Under the pieces are notes generated by a model that was not told the DNA's origin, did no database searches, and was given only the letters and a program-made list of their open reading frames with translations. The position numbers and the translations under genes are program-made. A stretch of 64,000 nucleotides of DNA from contig NZ_CP018047.1 of the NCBI RefSeq assembly GCF_002009175.1, forward strand, positions 5,518,001-5,582,000, given 5' to 3'. Shown in pieces: positions 28,037-36,963 of the stretch (the stretch's first letter is position 1; each line of letters starts with the position of its first letter). The DNA comes from Streptomyces niveus. GTDB taxonomy: Bacteria; Actinomycetota; Actinomycetes; Streptomycetales; Streptomycetaceae.

Positions 28037-28118
28037 CCGCGGGGCCGCGGCCCGCACCGGAGAGGTCGCGGCCGTCTCGCAGTACGGGATACGGGGGAAG
28101 TGCCCGCAGCGCGCGCAT

Positions 28119-28124
28119 TACCCT
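28119..28124 (+). promoter_or_regulatory. TANNNT -10 box, leaderless proA
   Basis: TACCCT ends exactly 6 nt before ATG 28131, without a ribosome binding site. Confidence 0.5.
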
Positions 28125-28130
28125 GCGGGC

Positions 28131-29423
28131 ATGACCTCGCTCTCGCCGTACGACAACCTGACACCGGTCACCAGGACCGCCTACCGCGCCCGCTCCGCAG
28201 CCGCGGACCTCGCCCCACTGCCGCGCTCGGTCAAGGACGACGCGCTGCTGGCGATCGCCGACGCCCTGGAAGTCCGTACGCAGGAGATCATCAAGGCGAA
28301 CGGCGAGGACGTCGAGCGTGCCAGGGAAGCCGGCACCAGCGAGGCGATCATCGACCGGCTGACCCTCACGCCCGAGCGGGTGCGGGCGATCGCCGCCGAC
28401 GTACGGGACGTGGCCGCGCTGCCCGATCCGGTCGGCGAGGTCGTGCGCGGATCGACGCTCCCCAACGGGATCGACCTGCGCCAGGTGCGCGTCCCGCTCG
28501 GCGTGGTCGGGATCATCTACGAGGCCCGCCCCAACGTCACCGTCGACGCGGCGGCGCTCTGCCTGAAGTCCGGCAACGCCGTCCTGCTGCGCGGCTCGTC
28601 CTCCGCGTACTCCTCCAACACCGCGCTCGTGCGCGTGCTGCGCGACGCCGTCGGCGGGGCCGGGCTGCCGGCCGACGCCGTCCAGCTCGTGCCCGGCGAG
28701 AACCGCGACTCCGTACGCGAACTGATGCGCGCCCGCGGTCTGGTCGACGTGCTGATCCCGCGCGGCGGCGCCTCGCTGATCCGCACCGTCGTGGAGGAGT
28801 CCACCGTCCCCGTCATCGAGACCGGCACCGGGAACTGCCACGTCTACGTGGACGCCGAGACCGACCTCGACATGGCCGTCGAGATCCTCATCAACTCCAA
28901 GGCGCAGCGCCCCAGCGTCTGCAACGCCGCCGAGACGCTCCTCGTCCACCAGGACATCGCCGCCGAGTTCCTGCCGCGCGCGCTGGACGCGCTCGCCGGG
29001 GCCGGGGTCACCGTGCACGCCGACGAGCGGGTGCTGGAGTTCGCGGAGGCGGCCGGCGGTACGAAGGCCACCGTCGTGGCGGCCACCGCCGAGGACTGGG
29101 AGACCGAGTACCTGTCGTACGACATCGCCGCCGCCGTGGTCGACTCGCTCGACGCGGCCGTCGCCCACATCCGGCTCTGGTCCTCCGGCCACACCGAGGC
29201 CATCGTCACCACCTCGCAGGCGGCGGCCCGCCGATTCACCCAGTTGGTCGATTCCACGACGGTCGCGGTCAACGTGTCGACGCGGTTCACGGACGGCGGC
29301 CAGTTCGGCTTCGGCGCCGAGATCGGCATCTCCACCCAGAAACTGCACGCGCGGGGACCGATGGGACTGCCCGAGCTGACCTCGACCAAATACATCGTGA
29401 CGGGCGACGGTCACACACGGTAG
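28131..29423 (+). CDS. proA: Gamma-glutamyl phosphate reductase
   Basis: 430 aa NADPH-dependent reductase, second step of proline synthesis, aldehyde dehydrogenase fold. [18 protein letters not shown] and [12 protein letters not shown] are characteristic; the catalytic Cys lies in [13 protein letters not shown]-terminal [18 protein letters not shown] is conserved. The ATG sits in a leaderless context, so proA can be transcribed apart from proB. Confidence 0.97.
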   Translation: MTSLSPYDNLTPVTRTAYRARSAAADLAPLPRSVKDDALLAIADALEVRTQEIIKANGEDVERAREAGTSEAIIDRLTLTPERVRAIAADVRDVAALPDPVGEVVRGSTLPNGIDLRQVRVPLGVVGIIYEARPNVTVDAAALCLKSGNAVLLRGSSSAYSSNTALVRVLRDAVGGAGLPADAVQLVPGENRDSVRELMRARGLVDVLIPRGGASLIRTVVEESTVPVIETGTGNCHVYVDAETDLDMAVEILINSKAQRPSVCNAAETLLVHQDIAAEFLPRALDALAGAGVTVHADERVLEFAEAAGGTKATVVAATAEDWETEYLSYDIAAAVVDSLDAAVAHIRLWSSGHTEAIVTTSQAAARRFTQLVDSTTVAVNVSTRFTDGGQFGFGAEIGISTQKLHARGPMGLPELTSTKYIVTGDGHTR

Positions 29424-29483
29424 CCGCACTGTCCGAATCCGGGGGAATCTCCGCTGTCCCTGCCGAAAACGGCCCACCCGGTC

Positions 29484-29489
29484 TACTCT
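29484..29489 (+). promoter_or_regulatory. TANNNT -10 box before the 29496 gene
   Basis: TACTCT ends 6 nt before GTG 29496. Confidence 0.5.
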
Positions 29490-29495
29490 GAGAAG

Positions 29496-30092
29496 GTGCC
29501 GGACGACGTGGGGGGCAAGCCGTTCCCGGACGGCTGGGAGCCCGACGACGACCGCGGAGGCGCGGACGAGGACTTCGCCTCCGTGGTGTTCGACGAGGAC
29601 TTCATCCGGTCCGCACCCGTTCATGAACCGACCGCCGTCGAGCGGCTGCTGGCCGCCGCGCAGGCGCGCGCCGACGCCGAGGCGGCCCGCGCGCGCTCCT
29701 ACGGCGGCCCGTCCGACGACGACCGCTACGAGGACGGCTTCGGCCCCGCGGGCGAGTACGGCGGCCAACGGCCCTACGACGCCGCGTACGACCCGGACGA
29801 CCCGCACGGCGACTTCGGCCCGTACGGACGCCACGGCGGCGCTCTGCGCCCCTACCGGGGAAGCGCCCGCTGGCACCGGCCCGTCGCCTGGATCCTCGCC
29901 GTGGTGATGGGCATCGGGATGGTCGCCCTCGCGTTCACCGCCGTCTACCGGGGCGCCTCGGGCAACCGCCAGGACCGGGTGCCGCCGCCCGCCACGACCG
30001 GCCTGGACACCTCGCGCGACGGAGGCGGATCCGCGTCCTCGACCGAGTACTCGGTCCCCGAGGTCTCGGCCGTGCCGCGCAGCACTCCATGA
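29496..30092 (+). CDS. Single-pass membrane protein with SVVFDE motif (SCO2584-position homologue)
   Basis: 198 aa. Residues 1-125 are acidic, Gly/Tyr/Asp-rich and probably disordered; one membrane helix (about 130-150, VAWILAVVMGIGMVALAFTAVY); a short Ser/Thr/Pro-rich outside tail. Residues 28-50 contain FASVVFDEDFIRSAPVHEPTAVERLL, recurring in altered form in the next gene. No enzymatic motif. From memory, the S. coelicolor gene just after proA was reported as a partner of the MreB spore-wall complex; if synteny holds, this is its homologue. The GTG start is the one placed 6 nt after a TANNNT box. Confidence 0.75.
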   Translation: MPDDVGGKPFPDGWEPDDDRGGADEDFASVVFDEDFIRSAPVHEPTAVERLLAAAQARADAEAARARSYGGPSDDDRYEDGFGPAGEYGGQRPYDAAYDPDDPHGDFGPYGRHGGALRPYRGSARWHRPVAWILAVVMGIGMVALAFTAVYRGASGNRQDRVPPPATTGLDTSRDGGGSASSTEYSVPEVSAVPRSTP

Positions 30093-30183
30093 GCCCACTG
30101 CCCCGCCGCCCGGGCCTGTGACGCTCCGTGGCGGGGGTCGCTCCTGAGGACGCCGCCCGCGTTTATGTTCGGCCCTGCCGACC

Positions 30184-30189
30184 TAACCT
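30184..30189 (+). promoter_or_regulatory. TANNNT -10 box before the 30196 gene
   Basis: TAACCT ends 6 nt before ATG 30196; AAGG lies in the same gap. Confidence 0.45.
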
Positions 30190-30195
30190 GAAGGT

Positions 30196-31302
30196 ATGGC
30201 AGCGCGCGGAGACCCACCCGAGGGCACGCCTGAGGGAACACCCGGCGGTGGCGATGACGAGTACCGGTCCGTCGTCTTCGACGAATCGTTCGTCCGGGCT
30301 GCCCGGCTCCAGGAGTTCTCCGCCAAGGAGCGGATGGGCGACCACTCCCACGCCGTACGCCGTCGTGACCCCGCCGAGAAGCCCGGCGTGGGCTCGGGGA
30401 CCCCCCGCAGGGGATCGCTCCAGGTACTGCTGCTGGTGCTGGTGATCGCGGTGGCCTTCGGCACCGCCGTCTACGTCGGTGTCCGCCCCCCGTACCGGCC
30501 GGCGGTCACCCGATCGGCGGAACCGCTGCGTATGACAGTCATTCCGCTCGCCCCGGCCGGCGTGGTGCCGGGCGACGACCCCGAGAGACTGCTGCGGCAG
30601 AGCCCCGCCGCGAAATTCCCCACCGGCGCCTCGGGGATCCCACTGCCCCTGGCCCGGCGGACACCGCACTTCACCGAGAACGAGGTGATGACCGCGCTGA
30701 CCAACGCGAAGGACTACCTCGTCGCCTCGTCCGTCGACCCGAACGTCCTGACCGGTGCCGAGCGGCGCTCGGTGCGGGCACTGCTCGACCCGGAACAGCT
30801 CGCCCAGTTCGACGCGAGCTTCGCCGACCCCGCCGACGACGGCAGACACGCGCCCGCGGGCTGGCTGGTGCGCTTCGACCCGGCGAAGGTGGCGCTCGCC
30901 GACTCGGCCGTACATGTCCGGGGCACGCTCCGGTTCGCGGAGTCGACGCCCGGCACGATCGACGTGATGTCGGACCACACGTTCGTCTACGCGCTGCGTC
31001 CGGCCGGGCGGTCGGTGGGGGAGTCGGGGAAGCAGGACGCCTCGCTGTTCACCGTCCGCCGGACACTGCACTTCCGCTTCGACCGCGACGATCTGCCCGG
31101 ACACCGGGTCGAGTTGCTGACCAGCCAGGTCCAGGCGGGACCGCAGGCGTGCTCCACGGAGGCGTCGAGCACACTGACGCCCTTGCTGGCGGGGGCCAGG
31201 GCGAAGCCCGCGGGTCCGGCGGGGACCGATCCGTACGCGACGGGACCGCCCACCGCCGGACTGTGCGGCGTGCTGGACAGCGGCGCGCAGCCAGGCGGTT
31301 AG
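30196..31302 (+). CDS. Single-pass membrane protein with SVVFDE motif and large extracytoplasmic domain
   Basis: 368 aa. The cytoplasmic N-terminus has YRSVVFDESFVRAARLQEFSAKER, the same pattern as the preceding protein. One membrane helix at about residues 75-95 (LQVLLLVLVIAVAFGTAVYV). The external part (about 100-368) is a mixed alpha/beta domain of unrecognised fold containing ENEVMTALTNAKDYLVASSV. No signal cleavage site or catalytic motif seen. Probably partners the previous protein; separate leaderless-type starts suggest separate transcripts. It converges on the M48 protease gene. Confidence 0.75.
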   Translation: MAARGDPPEGTPEGTPGGGDDEYRSVVFDESFVRAARLQEFSAKERMGDHSHAVRRRDPAEKPGVGSGTPRRGSLQVLLLVLVIAVAFGTAVYVGVRPPYRPAVTRSAEPLRMTVIPLAPAGVVPGDDPERLLRQSPAAKFPTGASGIPLPLARRTPHFTENEVMTALTNAKDYLVASSVDPNVLTGAERRSVRALLDPEQLAQFDASFADPADDGRHAPAGWLVRFDPAKVALADSAVHVRGTLRFAESTPGTIDVMSDHTFVYALRPAGRSVGESGKQDASLFTVRRTLHFRFDRDDLPGHRVELLTSQVQAGPQACSTEASSTLTPLLAGARAKPAGPAGTDPYATGPPTAGLCGVLDSGAQPGG

Positions 31303-31337
31303 CGGGCGTCCTCGCCGGCCCCGCGGTCGTGCCGGGG

Positions 31338-32456
31338 CTACTTGCCGGAGTCGTCCGCGGGCCTGCCGCCGTTGCCCTCGGAGCCGGAGCCGGAGCCCCC
31401 GCCGCTGTTTGTGCCGCCGCCGTTGCCGGTGAACCTGTCCCGGAGCTTGCCGCCCAGATCGCCCGCGCCGCCCGCGATGTCGCCGACCAGCTTCATCAGC
31501 GGGTCCTTGCTCGTGCGGACCGTGTCCGCGTAGTGCGCGGCGGAGTCCCGGATCGAGTCGCTGACCGAGGTGTCCTTGTCCTCCGAACGGCGCGGGTAGT
31601 GGCCGTCCATGATCCGCTGGAAGTCGCGGCTCTCGCCCCACTTCTTCAGCTCGGCGGCGCGCACCGTCGTGAACGGGTGCGTACGCGGCAGGACGTTGAG
31701 GATCTTGAGTACGGAGTCGCGCAGATCGCCCCCCGCCTCGTACTCCGCCGCCTGCTCCAGGAACGCGTCGACGTTCATCTCGTGCAGATGATTGCCGCCC
31801 GCGATCTTCATCAGACCGCGCATCGACGCCTGCGGGTCCTGGCCGACCAGCAGCCCCGCCCGGTCCGCCGACAGCTCCGACTTGCGGAACCACTCGCGCA
31901 GCGCCGACACGATCGCCATGATCGCGACATTGCCGAGCGGGATCCAGGCGACCTTGAGCGCGAGATTCGTCAGGAACAGCAGGATCGTGCGGTAGACGGA
32001 GTGCCCGGACAGCGCGTGGCCCACCTCGTGGCCGACGACCGCCCGCATCTCCTCCTCGTCCAGCAGCTCGACGAGACCTGTGTTCACCACGATGATCGGC
32101 TCGTCGAGACCGATGCACATCGCGTTGGGCATCGGGTTCTGCGCGACGTACATCGTGGGGACCTTCTCCAGGTCCAGGATGTAACAGGCGTCCAGCAGCA
32201 TCGTGTGCAGATGCGCGAACTGCACGTCGCTGACCCGGACCGAGTCGGAGAGGAAGAGAAGGCGCAGGCTGCGCTCCGGCAGCAGGGCGCTCATCGCCTT
32301 GAAGACCGTGTCGAAACCGCTCAGCTTGCGCAGCGCGACCAGGGCCGAGCGGTCCGCGGGATGTTCGTACGCCCGGGAGGAGATACCGGGGAAGCGCTTG
32401 CGCTGCCGGCTCGGCACATTCTCGTGACTGGCTGCCTCGTGGCTGTCTTCGGTCAT
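31338..32456 (-). CDS. M48 family zinc metalloprotease
   Basis: 372 aa. [10 protein letters not shown] is the HExxH zinc motif; the third ligand is the Glu in [11 protein letters not shown]. Hydrophobic segments around residues 190-235 suggest membrane association, as in HtpX-like proteases that degrade faulty membrane proteins. The C-terminal 45 residues are Gly/Ser/Asn-rich low complexity. ATG start with AGGGGA upstream. The family is certain; the substrate is unknown. Confidence 0.9.
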   Translation of the reverse strand: MTEDSHEAASHENVPSRQRKRFPGISSRAYEHPADRSALVALRKLSGFDTVFKAMSALLPERSLRLLFLSDSVRVSDVQFAHLHTMLLDACYILDLEKVPTMYVAQNPMPNAMCIGLDEPIIVVNTGLVELLDEEEMRAVVGHEVGHALSGHSVYRTILLFLTNLALKVAWIPLGNVAIMAIVSALREWFRKSELSADRAGLLVGQDPQASMRGLMKIAGGNHLHEMNVDAFLEQAAEYEAGGDLRDSVLKILNVLPRTHPFTTVRAAELKKWGESRDFQRIMDGHYPRRSEDKDTSVSDSIRDSAAHYADTVRTSKDPLMKLVGDIAGGAGDLGGKLRDRFTGNGGGTNSGGGSGSGSEGNGGRPADDSGK

Positions 32457-32602
32457 GGAAATCCCCTGTTCGTACGAGTCGTCGGCTCGTCCCCCTGACA
32501 GGCCCCACCGTATGTGGTGCGGATACGGTTGTGAGTGGGCCGCGGTGCGCCGTCGTCGACATCAACGTCCGAGTCGGCGTGAGGGTGCCCGAAGGGCCCG
32601 CA

Positions 32603-32608
32603 TACGAT
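32603..32608 (+). promoter_or_regulatory. -10 box before the 54-aa membrane protein
   Basis: TACGAT overlaps the upstream in-frame ATG 32607, which rules that ATG out as a start and supports ATG 32652. Confidence 0.4.
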
Positions 32609-32651
32609 GTGCGCGAAGTCTCCGCCCCCGATCGGATGGGTCCTGCCGAAG

Positions 32652-32816
32652 ATGAGCCTCTACACCACCGCAGCCAACATGGTCACCGTCGCCGCCGAGG
32701 GCGGCGAGCACGGCGGCAACCACGAGAGCCTCAACGCCTACCTCACGGGCGGCGGTGCCCTGTTCGCGCTGCTTCTCATGCTGTGGATCACCACCCGCTT
32801 CAACCGCGATCGCTGA
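32652..32816 (+). CDS. Small single-pass membrane protein
   Basis: 54 aa: a short Gly/His/Asn-containing N-terminus ([20 protein letters not shown]), one hydrophobic helix ([14 protein letters not shown]) and a basic RFNRDR end, predicting a cytoplasmic C-terminus. The start is not firmly fixed; only a weak GAAG precedes the ATG. No known function; it sits directly before nadD. Confidence 0.7.
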   Translation: MSLYTTAANMVTVAAEGGEHGGNHESLNAYLTGGGALFALLLMLWITTRFNRDR

Positions 32817-32840
32817 GACGGAGCCGTAACGCCGTGCCGG

Positions 32841-32846
32841 TAGGCT
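32841..32846 (+). promoter_or_regulatory. TANNNT -10 box, near-leaderless nadD
   Basis: TAGGCT ends 8 nt before ATG 32855, with no good ribosome binding site. Confidence 0.4.
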
Positions 32847-32854
32847 CCGCAGGC

Positions 32855-33484
32855 ATGGGAGAGCAGGAAGCGCCGGCCGCCGGCGCGAAAGGCGGCGCGA
32901 GGCGCCGTCTCGGCGTGATGGGCGGGACGTTCGACCCGATCCACCACGGGCACCTGGTGGCGGCCAGCGAGGTGGCCGCGCTGTTCGACCTCGACGAGGT
33001 GGTGTTCGTACCGACGGGACAGCCGTGGCAGAAGAGCCAGTCGGCGGTCTCTCCGGCGGAGGACCGCTATCTGATGACGGTCATCGCGACGGCCTCCAAC
33101 CCGCAGTTCTCGGTCAGCCGTATCGACATCGACCGTGGCGGCAAGACCTACACCACCGATACGCTGCGGGATCTGCACTCCCTGCACGGCGACGCGGATC
33201 TCTTCTTCATCACCGGGGCGGACGCGCTGTCCCAGATCCTCAGCTGGCGGGACGCCGAAGAGCTGTTCGCGCTGGCCCACTTCATCGGTGTCACCCGGCC
33301 CGGACACGATCTGACGGACGACGGACTGCCCAAGGGCGGCGTCTCGTTGGTGGAGGTGCCCGCGCTCGCGATCTCGTCGACCGACTGCCGGGGAAGGGTC
33401 GCGCAGGGCGATCCGGTCTGGTATCTGGTGCCGGACGGTGTGGTGCGCTACATCGACAAGCGCCAGTTGTACCGCGGCGAATGA
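32855..33484 (+). CDS. nadD: Nicotinate-nucleotide adenylyltransferase
   Basis: 209 aa; makes deamido-NAD from nicotinate mononucleotide and [18 protein letters not shown] holds the nucleotidyltransferase HxGH motif; the C-terminal [13 protein letters not shown] corresponds to ISSTxIR. The ATG gives a 21-residue polar N-terminus before the fold, usual in streptomycetes. It leads a nadD, LCP-like, rsfS, phosphatase order that is widely conserved in actinobacteria. Confidence 0.95.
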   Translation: MGEQEAPAAGAKGGARRRLGVMGGTFDPIHHGHLVAASEVAALFDLDEVVFVPTGQPWQKSQSAVSPAEDRYLMTVIATASNPQFSVSRIDIDRGGKTYTTDTLRDLHSLHGDADLFFITGADALSQILSWRDAEELFALAHFIGVTRPGHDLTDDGLPKGGVSLVEVPALAISSTDCRGRVAQGDPVWYLVPDGVVRYIDKRQLYRGE

Positions 33485-33503
33485 GCCGCGGAGAGGGGCA
33501 CCG

Positions 33504-35192
33504 GTGAACGACCAGCAGCCGTACGACCCGTACGACCCGTATTACCAGCAGCCGCAGATCGTGGGCTACGACGAGTACGGGCAGCCGGTGTATCAGCAAC
33601 AGCAACAGCAGGAGCCGCAGCAACAACAGCAGCCGCAGGCGCAGCAGTACGACCCGTACACACAGCAACAGGGTTACGGCTACGACCCGTACGGTCAGCA
33701 GCAGGCTCCGTACGACCCGTACGCCCAGCAACAACAGCCACAGCAGGGTTACGGCTACGACACCGGCCAGCAGCAGGCGGCCGTCGACACCACGCAGTGG
33801 AACATTCCGCAGCAGCAGCAACAACAGCAGTCCGCGCCGGTCGAGGAGCCTGCGGCCGCAGCCGCTCCCGCGGCCCCGCCCGCCCCGGCTCCCGAGCGCG
33901 CAGTCCCCGGGCAGCGGCGGTCCGCGCCCGACGGCGAGTACAAGACCGAGCAGTTCTCCTTCATAGAAGAGCCGGACGCCGACTCCGAAGACGTCATCGA
34001 CTGGCTCAAGTTCACCGAAAGCCGCTCCGAGCGCCGCGAGGAGGCCCGCCGCCGCGGCCGCAGCCGTGTCGTCGCCCTGGTCGTCGTCATGGCGCTGGTG
34101 GTCGCCGGCGGCGTCGGCTATCTCTGGTCCGCGGGCAAGCTGCCCGGATTCTCGGCGGACGAGGAGAAGCAGAACACCGCCACCGGGCCGCAGAAGCGCG
34201 ACGTGATCATGGTGAATCTGCACAACACCAAGAACAAGGACACCTCCACGGCGCTGCTCGTCAACAACGCGACGACCAAGCAGGGCACCACCGTCCTGCT
34301 GCCCAACTCCCTCGGCGTGGCCGACGGGGAGACCGGCACCACCGGCACCCTCGCCAAGTCCATCGCCGACAGCGGCTCCCAGTCCACCCGCGAGTCCGTC
34401 GACACCCTGCTCGGCACCAAGATCTCCGGCACCTGGCGGCTCGACACCCCGTATCTGGAGAACCTGGTCGAGCTGGTCGGCAACATCGACATCACCACGA
34501 ACGCCGAGGTCCCGGCCGCCAAGAAGGGCGAGGACCCGCTGGTCACCAAGGGCGAGGAACAGTCGCTGAACGGCCAGGCGGCCGTCGCGTACGCCACGTA
34601 CCTCGGTGAAGGTGAGCCCGAGGTGAAGCAGCTGGAGCGCTTCGGCGCGGTCATCCAGGGCGTCCTGCGGAAGATCTCCGAGGACCCGAAGGGCGCGACG
34701 ATCACCGTCGAGACCCTGGCGCAGATCCTCGAACCGCCGATGACCGAGCAGGACCTCGGCGCGGCACTGGCGAACCTCGCGGCGCACGCCAAGGTCGGCG
34801 ACTACAAGACGACCGTCCTGCCCGTCGCCGAGGACGGCACCCTCGGTGAGAAGGCGACCGAGACCGTCGTCAAGGACATCCTCGGCGGCACCGTCAGCGC
34901 CCCCGAGCAGGGCGCCGCCCTGCGGGTCGGTGTGAAGAACGCCACGGGCGACAAGGCGGACAGGGACGCCGCGCGGGTCTCGGTCATCAACGGCGGCTAC
35001 ACCTTCGTCGACGGCGGTACGGCCGACCTGGCCGCGTCGTCGCAGGTCACCTACGGTGACGCGAAGAACAAGGCGCAGGCGGAAGAGGTCGCCAAGACCC
35101 TCGGACTGCCGGTGAGCGCGGTCAAGAAGGGCAAGGCCGCGCCCAACGCCGATGTCTCGGTCACGCTCGGTGGGGACTACGAAAGCGGCTGA
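33504..35192 (+). CDS. Degenerate LytR-CpsA-Psr (LCP) family protein with LytR_C domain
   Basis: 562 aa. Residues 1-120 are Gln/Tyr/Pro-rich repeats (YDPY, QQQQ); an acidic/basic linker; one membrane helix (about 189-212). Residues 230-420 follow the LCP layout (DVIMVNLHNTK, TTVLLPNSLGV, STRESVDTLLG, LENLVELVGNIDI, LNGQAAVAYATYL, EVKQLERFGAVIQGVL). The Arg/Asp residues expected at RSDT, PRDS and YAR are missing. The last 100 residues match the LytR C-terminal domain. LCP enzymes attach wall polymers to peptidoglycan; this copy may be non-catalytic. From memory it corresponds to S. coelicolor SCO2578 (PdtA). Confidence 0.8.
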   Translation: MNDQQPYDPYDPYYQQPQIVGYDEYGQPVYQQQQQQEPQQQQQPQAQQYDPYTQQQGYGYDPYGQQQAPYDPYAQQQQPQQGYGYDTGQQQAAVDTTQWNIPQQQQQQQSAPVEEPAAAAAPAAPPAPAPERAVPGQRRSAPDGEYKTEQFSFIEEPDADSEDVIDWLKFTESRSERREEARRRGRSRVVALVVVMALVVAGGVGYLWSAGKLPGFSADEEKQNTATGPQKRDVIMVNLHNTKNKDTSTALLVNNATTKQGTTVLLPNSLGVADGETGTTGTLAKSIADSGSQSTRESVDTLLGTKISGTWRLDTPYLENLVELVGNIDITTNAEVPAAKKGEDPLVTKGEEQSLNGQAAVAYATYLGEGEPEVKQLERFGAVIQGVLRKISEDPKGATITVETLAQILEPPMTEQDLGAALANLAAHAKVGDYKTTVLPVAEDGTLGEKATETVVKDILGGTVSAPEQGAALRVGVKNATGDKADRDAARVSVINGGYTFVDGGTADLAASSQVTYGDAKNKAQAEEVAKTLGLPVSAVKKGKAAPNADVSVTLGGDYESG

Positions 35193-35214
35193 TCAAAAGG
35201 CTGCGTCGGCTTGT

Positions 35215-35252
35215 CGGCGGTCCGTGAGACCCTGGGGGTCTCCAGACCGCCG
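35215..35252 (+). terminator. Strong hairpin just upstream of rsfS
   Basis: CGGCGGTC pairs with GACCGCCG, enclosing GAGACCC/GGGTCTC around TGG: 15 bp with a small internal loop. No U-run follows. It lies 22 nt after the LCP-like stop and 15 nt before the rsfS GTG, so it may be a U-less terminator or a regulator of rsfS translation. Confidence 0.6.
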
Positions 35253-35267
35253 ACGAAAGCATCGCCT

Positions 35268-35699
35268 GTGACCGCCACGGACCGCGCCATCGAGCTCATC
35301 AACACCGCCGCTCAGGCGGCAGCAGACCGGCTCGCGCACGACATCATCGCGTACGACGTCAGTGACGTGCTGTCGATCACCGACGCGTTCCTGCTCGCCT
35401 CCGCTCCCAACGACCGTCAGGTCAAGTCGATCGTGGACGAGATCGAGGAGCGTCTCAACAAGGAGCTCGGCGCCAAGCCGGTGCGCCGTGAGGGCGACCG
35501 TGACGCCCGCTGGATCCTCCTGGACTACGTCGACATCGTGGTCCACGTCCAGCACAGCGAGGAGCGGGTCTTCTACGCGCTCGAACGCCTCTGGAAGGAC
35601 TGCCCGGAGCTGCCGCTGCCGGAGGACGCCGTCAAGACCCGCGGCAAGGGCGCCGAACACGCCGAGGTGAACGGCTCCATGGACGGTGAGCTGAGCTGA
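35268..35699 (+). CDS. rsfS: Ribosomal silencing factor RsfS
   Basis: 143 aa. Binds L14 on the large subunit and blocks subunit joining under stress. Characteristic IIAYDVSDVLSITDAFLLAS and WILLDYVDIVVHV. The GTG at 35268 is chosen by family length; only a weak GAAAG precedes it. The stop TGA lies inside the CTGA overlap with the following phosphatase gene. Confidence 0.94.
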   Translation: MTATDRAIELINTAAQAAADRLAHDIIAYDVSDVLSITDAFLLASAPNDRQVKSIVDEIEERLNKELGAKPVRREGDRDARWILLDYVDIVVHVQHSEERVFYALERLWKDCPELPLPEDAVKTRGKGAEHAEVNGSMDGELS

Positions 35700-36349
35700 A
35701 CGGCAGCAGAGGCGGCAGAGGCCGCCGCGTCATTCTGTGGAGGCACGGCCAGACGTCCTGGAATCTGGAGCGCCGCTTCCAGGGCACCACGGACATCGAG
35801 CTGACGGCGGACGGCGTGGCACAGGCCCGTCGCTCCGCCCGGCTGCTCGCCTCGCTGCGGCCGGACGCGATCGTCGCCTCCGATCTCCAGAGGGTCGTCG
35901 CCACGGCCAACGAGCTGGCCTCGCTGACCGGCGTTCCCGTCAGCTACGACTCCGCGCTCCGCGAGACCTACGCGGGCGCCTGGCAGGGCCTGACCCACGA
36001 AGAGATCGTGGAGCGGTTCGGCGAGCAGTATCTGGCGTGGAAGCGCGGTGAGCCCGTACGGCGCGGGGGCGGCGAGCTGGAGACCGAGGTCGCCGACCGG
36101 GCCGCGCCCGTCGTGCTCCACCACGCGGACAAGCTCCCCGACGGCGGCACGCTCGTCGTGGTCAGCCACGGTGGCACGATCCGTACGACGATCGGCCGAC
36201 TGCTCGGTCTGGAGGCGCACCACTGGGAAGGACTCGGCGGGCTCTCCAACTGCTGCTGGTCCGTCCTGGGCGAGGGCGCGCGGGGCTGGCGTCTCCAGGA
36301 GCACAACGCGGGGACGCTCCCCGAGCCGGTGCTCGGCGACGACGACTGA
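35696..36349 (+). CDS. Histidine phosphatase family protein, apparent CTG start
   Basis: 217 aa. Catalytic RHG in VILWRHGQTSWNLERRF, second His in VVSHGGTIRTT, both needed for the phosphoglycerate mutase-like phosphatase mechanism. An in-frame TGA is at 35687, and between it and the RHG motif there is no ATG, GTG or TTG. The only plausible initiator is CTG 35696, which overlaps the rsfS stop (CTGA) and has GGTGAG 5 nt upstream. The next internal GTG would delete the active site. Substrate unknown; conserved next to rsfS in actinobacteria. Confidence 0.85.
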   Translation: MNGSRGGRGRRVILWRHGQTSWNLERRFQGTTDIELTADGVAQARRSARLLASLRPDAIVASDLQRVVATANELASLTGVPVSYDSALRETYAGAWQGLTHEEIVERFGEQYLAWKRGEPVRRGGGELETEVADRAAPVVLHHADKLPDGGTLVVVSHGGTIRTTIGRLLGLEAHHWEGLGGLSNCCWSVLGEGARGWRLQEHNAGTLPEPVLGDDD

Positions 36350-36423
36350 GCGAGGTCCGAGCGGCGGTCGAACGACTGCGGGGCGACGGCGGCCTGAGGC
36401 TGCCGGACCTCGTCGGAGGGGAT

Positions 36424-36453
36424 TTCACTTTCCGGCTGATCGCAGGCTAAAGT
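36424..36453 (+). promoter_or_regulatory. Promoter of the first tRNA-Ala
   Basis: TTCACT and TAAAGT are 18 nt apart; transcription would start about 30 nt before the tRNA. Confidence 0.45.
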
Positions 36454-36489
36454 TCCTCTTGTTCACAGCGCGGAGCGCGGAGAACATGA

Positions 36490-36562
36490 GGGGCTATAGC
36501 TCAGTTGGTAGAGCGCCTGCATGGCATGCAGGAGGTCAGGAGTTCAATTCTCCTTAGCTCCA
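36490..36562 (+). tRNA. tRNA-Ala (GGC)
   Basis: 73 nt. Acceptor GGGGCTA/TAGCTCC with one G-T pair; D-loop AGCTCAGTTGGTAGAGC; anticodon stem CCTGC/GCAGG with loop ATGGCAT giving anticodon GGC; T-arm GGAGTTCAATTCTCC. Discriminator A; the CCA end is not encoded. Identical to the copy at 38693. Confidence 0.97.
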
Positions 36563-36578
36563 CACATATCCACCCCGA

Positions 36579-36612
36579 ATCCCGTCCTCCTCAAGAGGGC
36601 GGGATTTCTCGT
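36579..36612 (+). terminator. Terminator after the first tRNA-Ala
   Basis: ATCCCGTCCTC pairs with GAGGGCGGGAT (one G-T pair), then TTCTCGTT. Confidence 0.75.
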
Positions 36613-36687
36613 TGGGGGCGCAGCTCCCGCAGCACGGCCGTCCGCCGCGTGCCGGAACGTCTTCACCCGGGGCCCGGGCGGCACCAC

Positions 36688-36882
36688 GTCACCGCTCGAC
36701 CACAGCTCGGCGTCGGGGTCTTCGGCACGCTCTTCCTCGCCGGGCTCGACGGGCCGGGGCCCGTCGCCTCGGGCGACGCACTGTGGATCTGCGCACTGGC
36801 GCTGGCGGGCGCCGCGGTTCTCGCCGCGGTGGCCGGTCCCGGGCGCCGGCGCCGTACGCCGGATGGTAAAGGCCCGGCCTGA
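36688..36882 (+). pseudogene. Possible remnant of an MFS transporter C-terminus
   Basis: The translation RPQLGVGVFGTLFLAGLDG, then an alternating hydrophobic stretch LWICALALAGAAVLAAVAG and a basic end, resembles the last two helices of a drug:H+ antiporter (DHA2 type). There is no start, no N-terminal part and no ribosome binding site, and it begins soon after a tRNA gene. The likeness is based on composition and a short motif, so it could be chance. The rest of 36563-36963 holds the tRNA terminator and nothing else recognised. Confidence 0.3.
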
Positions 36883-36963
36883 TCATGCTGCCCCGCTTGC
36901 CATGCCATGACAGAATCGGACGGCCGGAGGGGACGACGGCACGGACGGGGAGGAGAGAGCGCG

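Noticed and set aside
36505..36910. ORFs starting inside tRNA-Ala
   Set aside because: Their starts lie within the tRNA and the first part is not protein-like; only the short transporter-like end was kept as a doubtful remnant.
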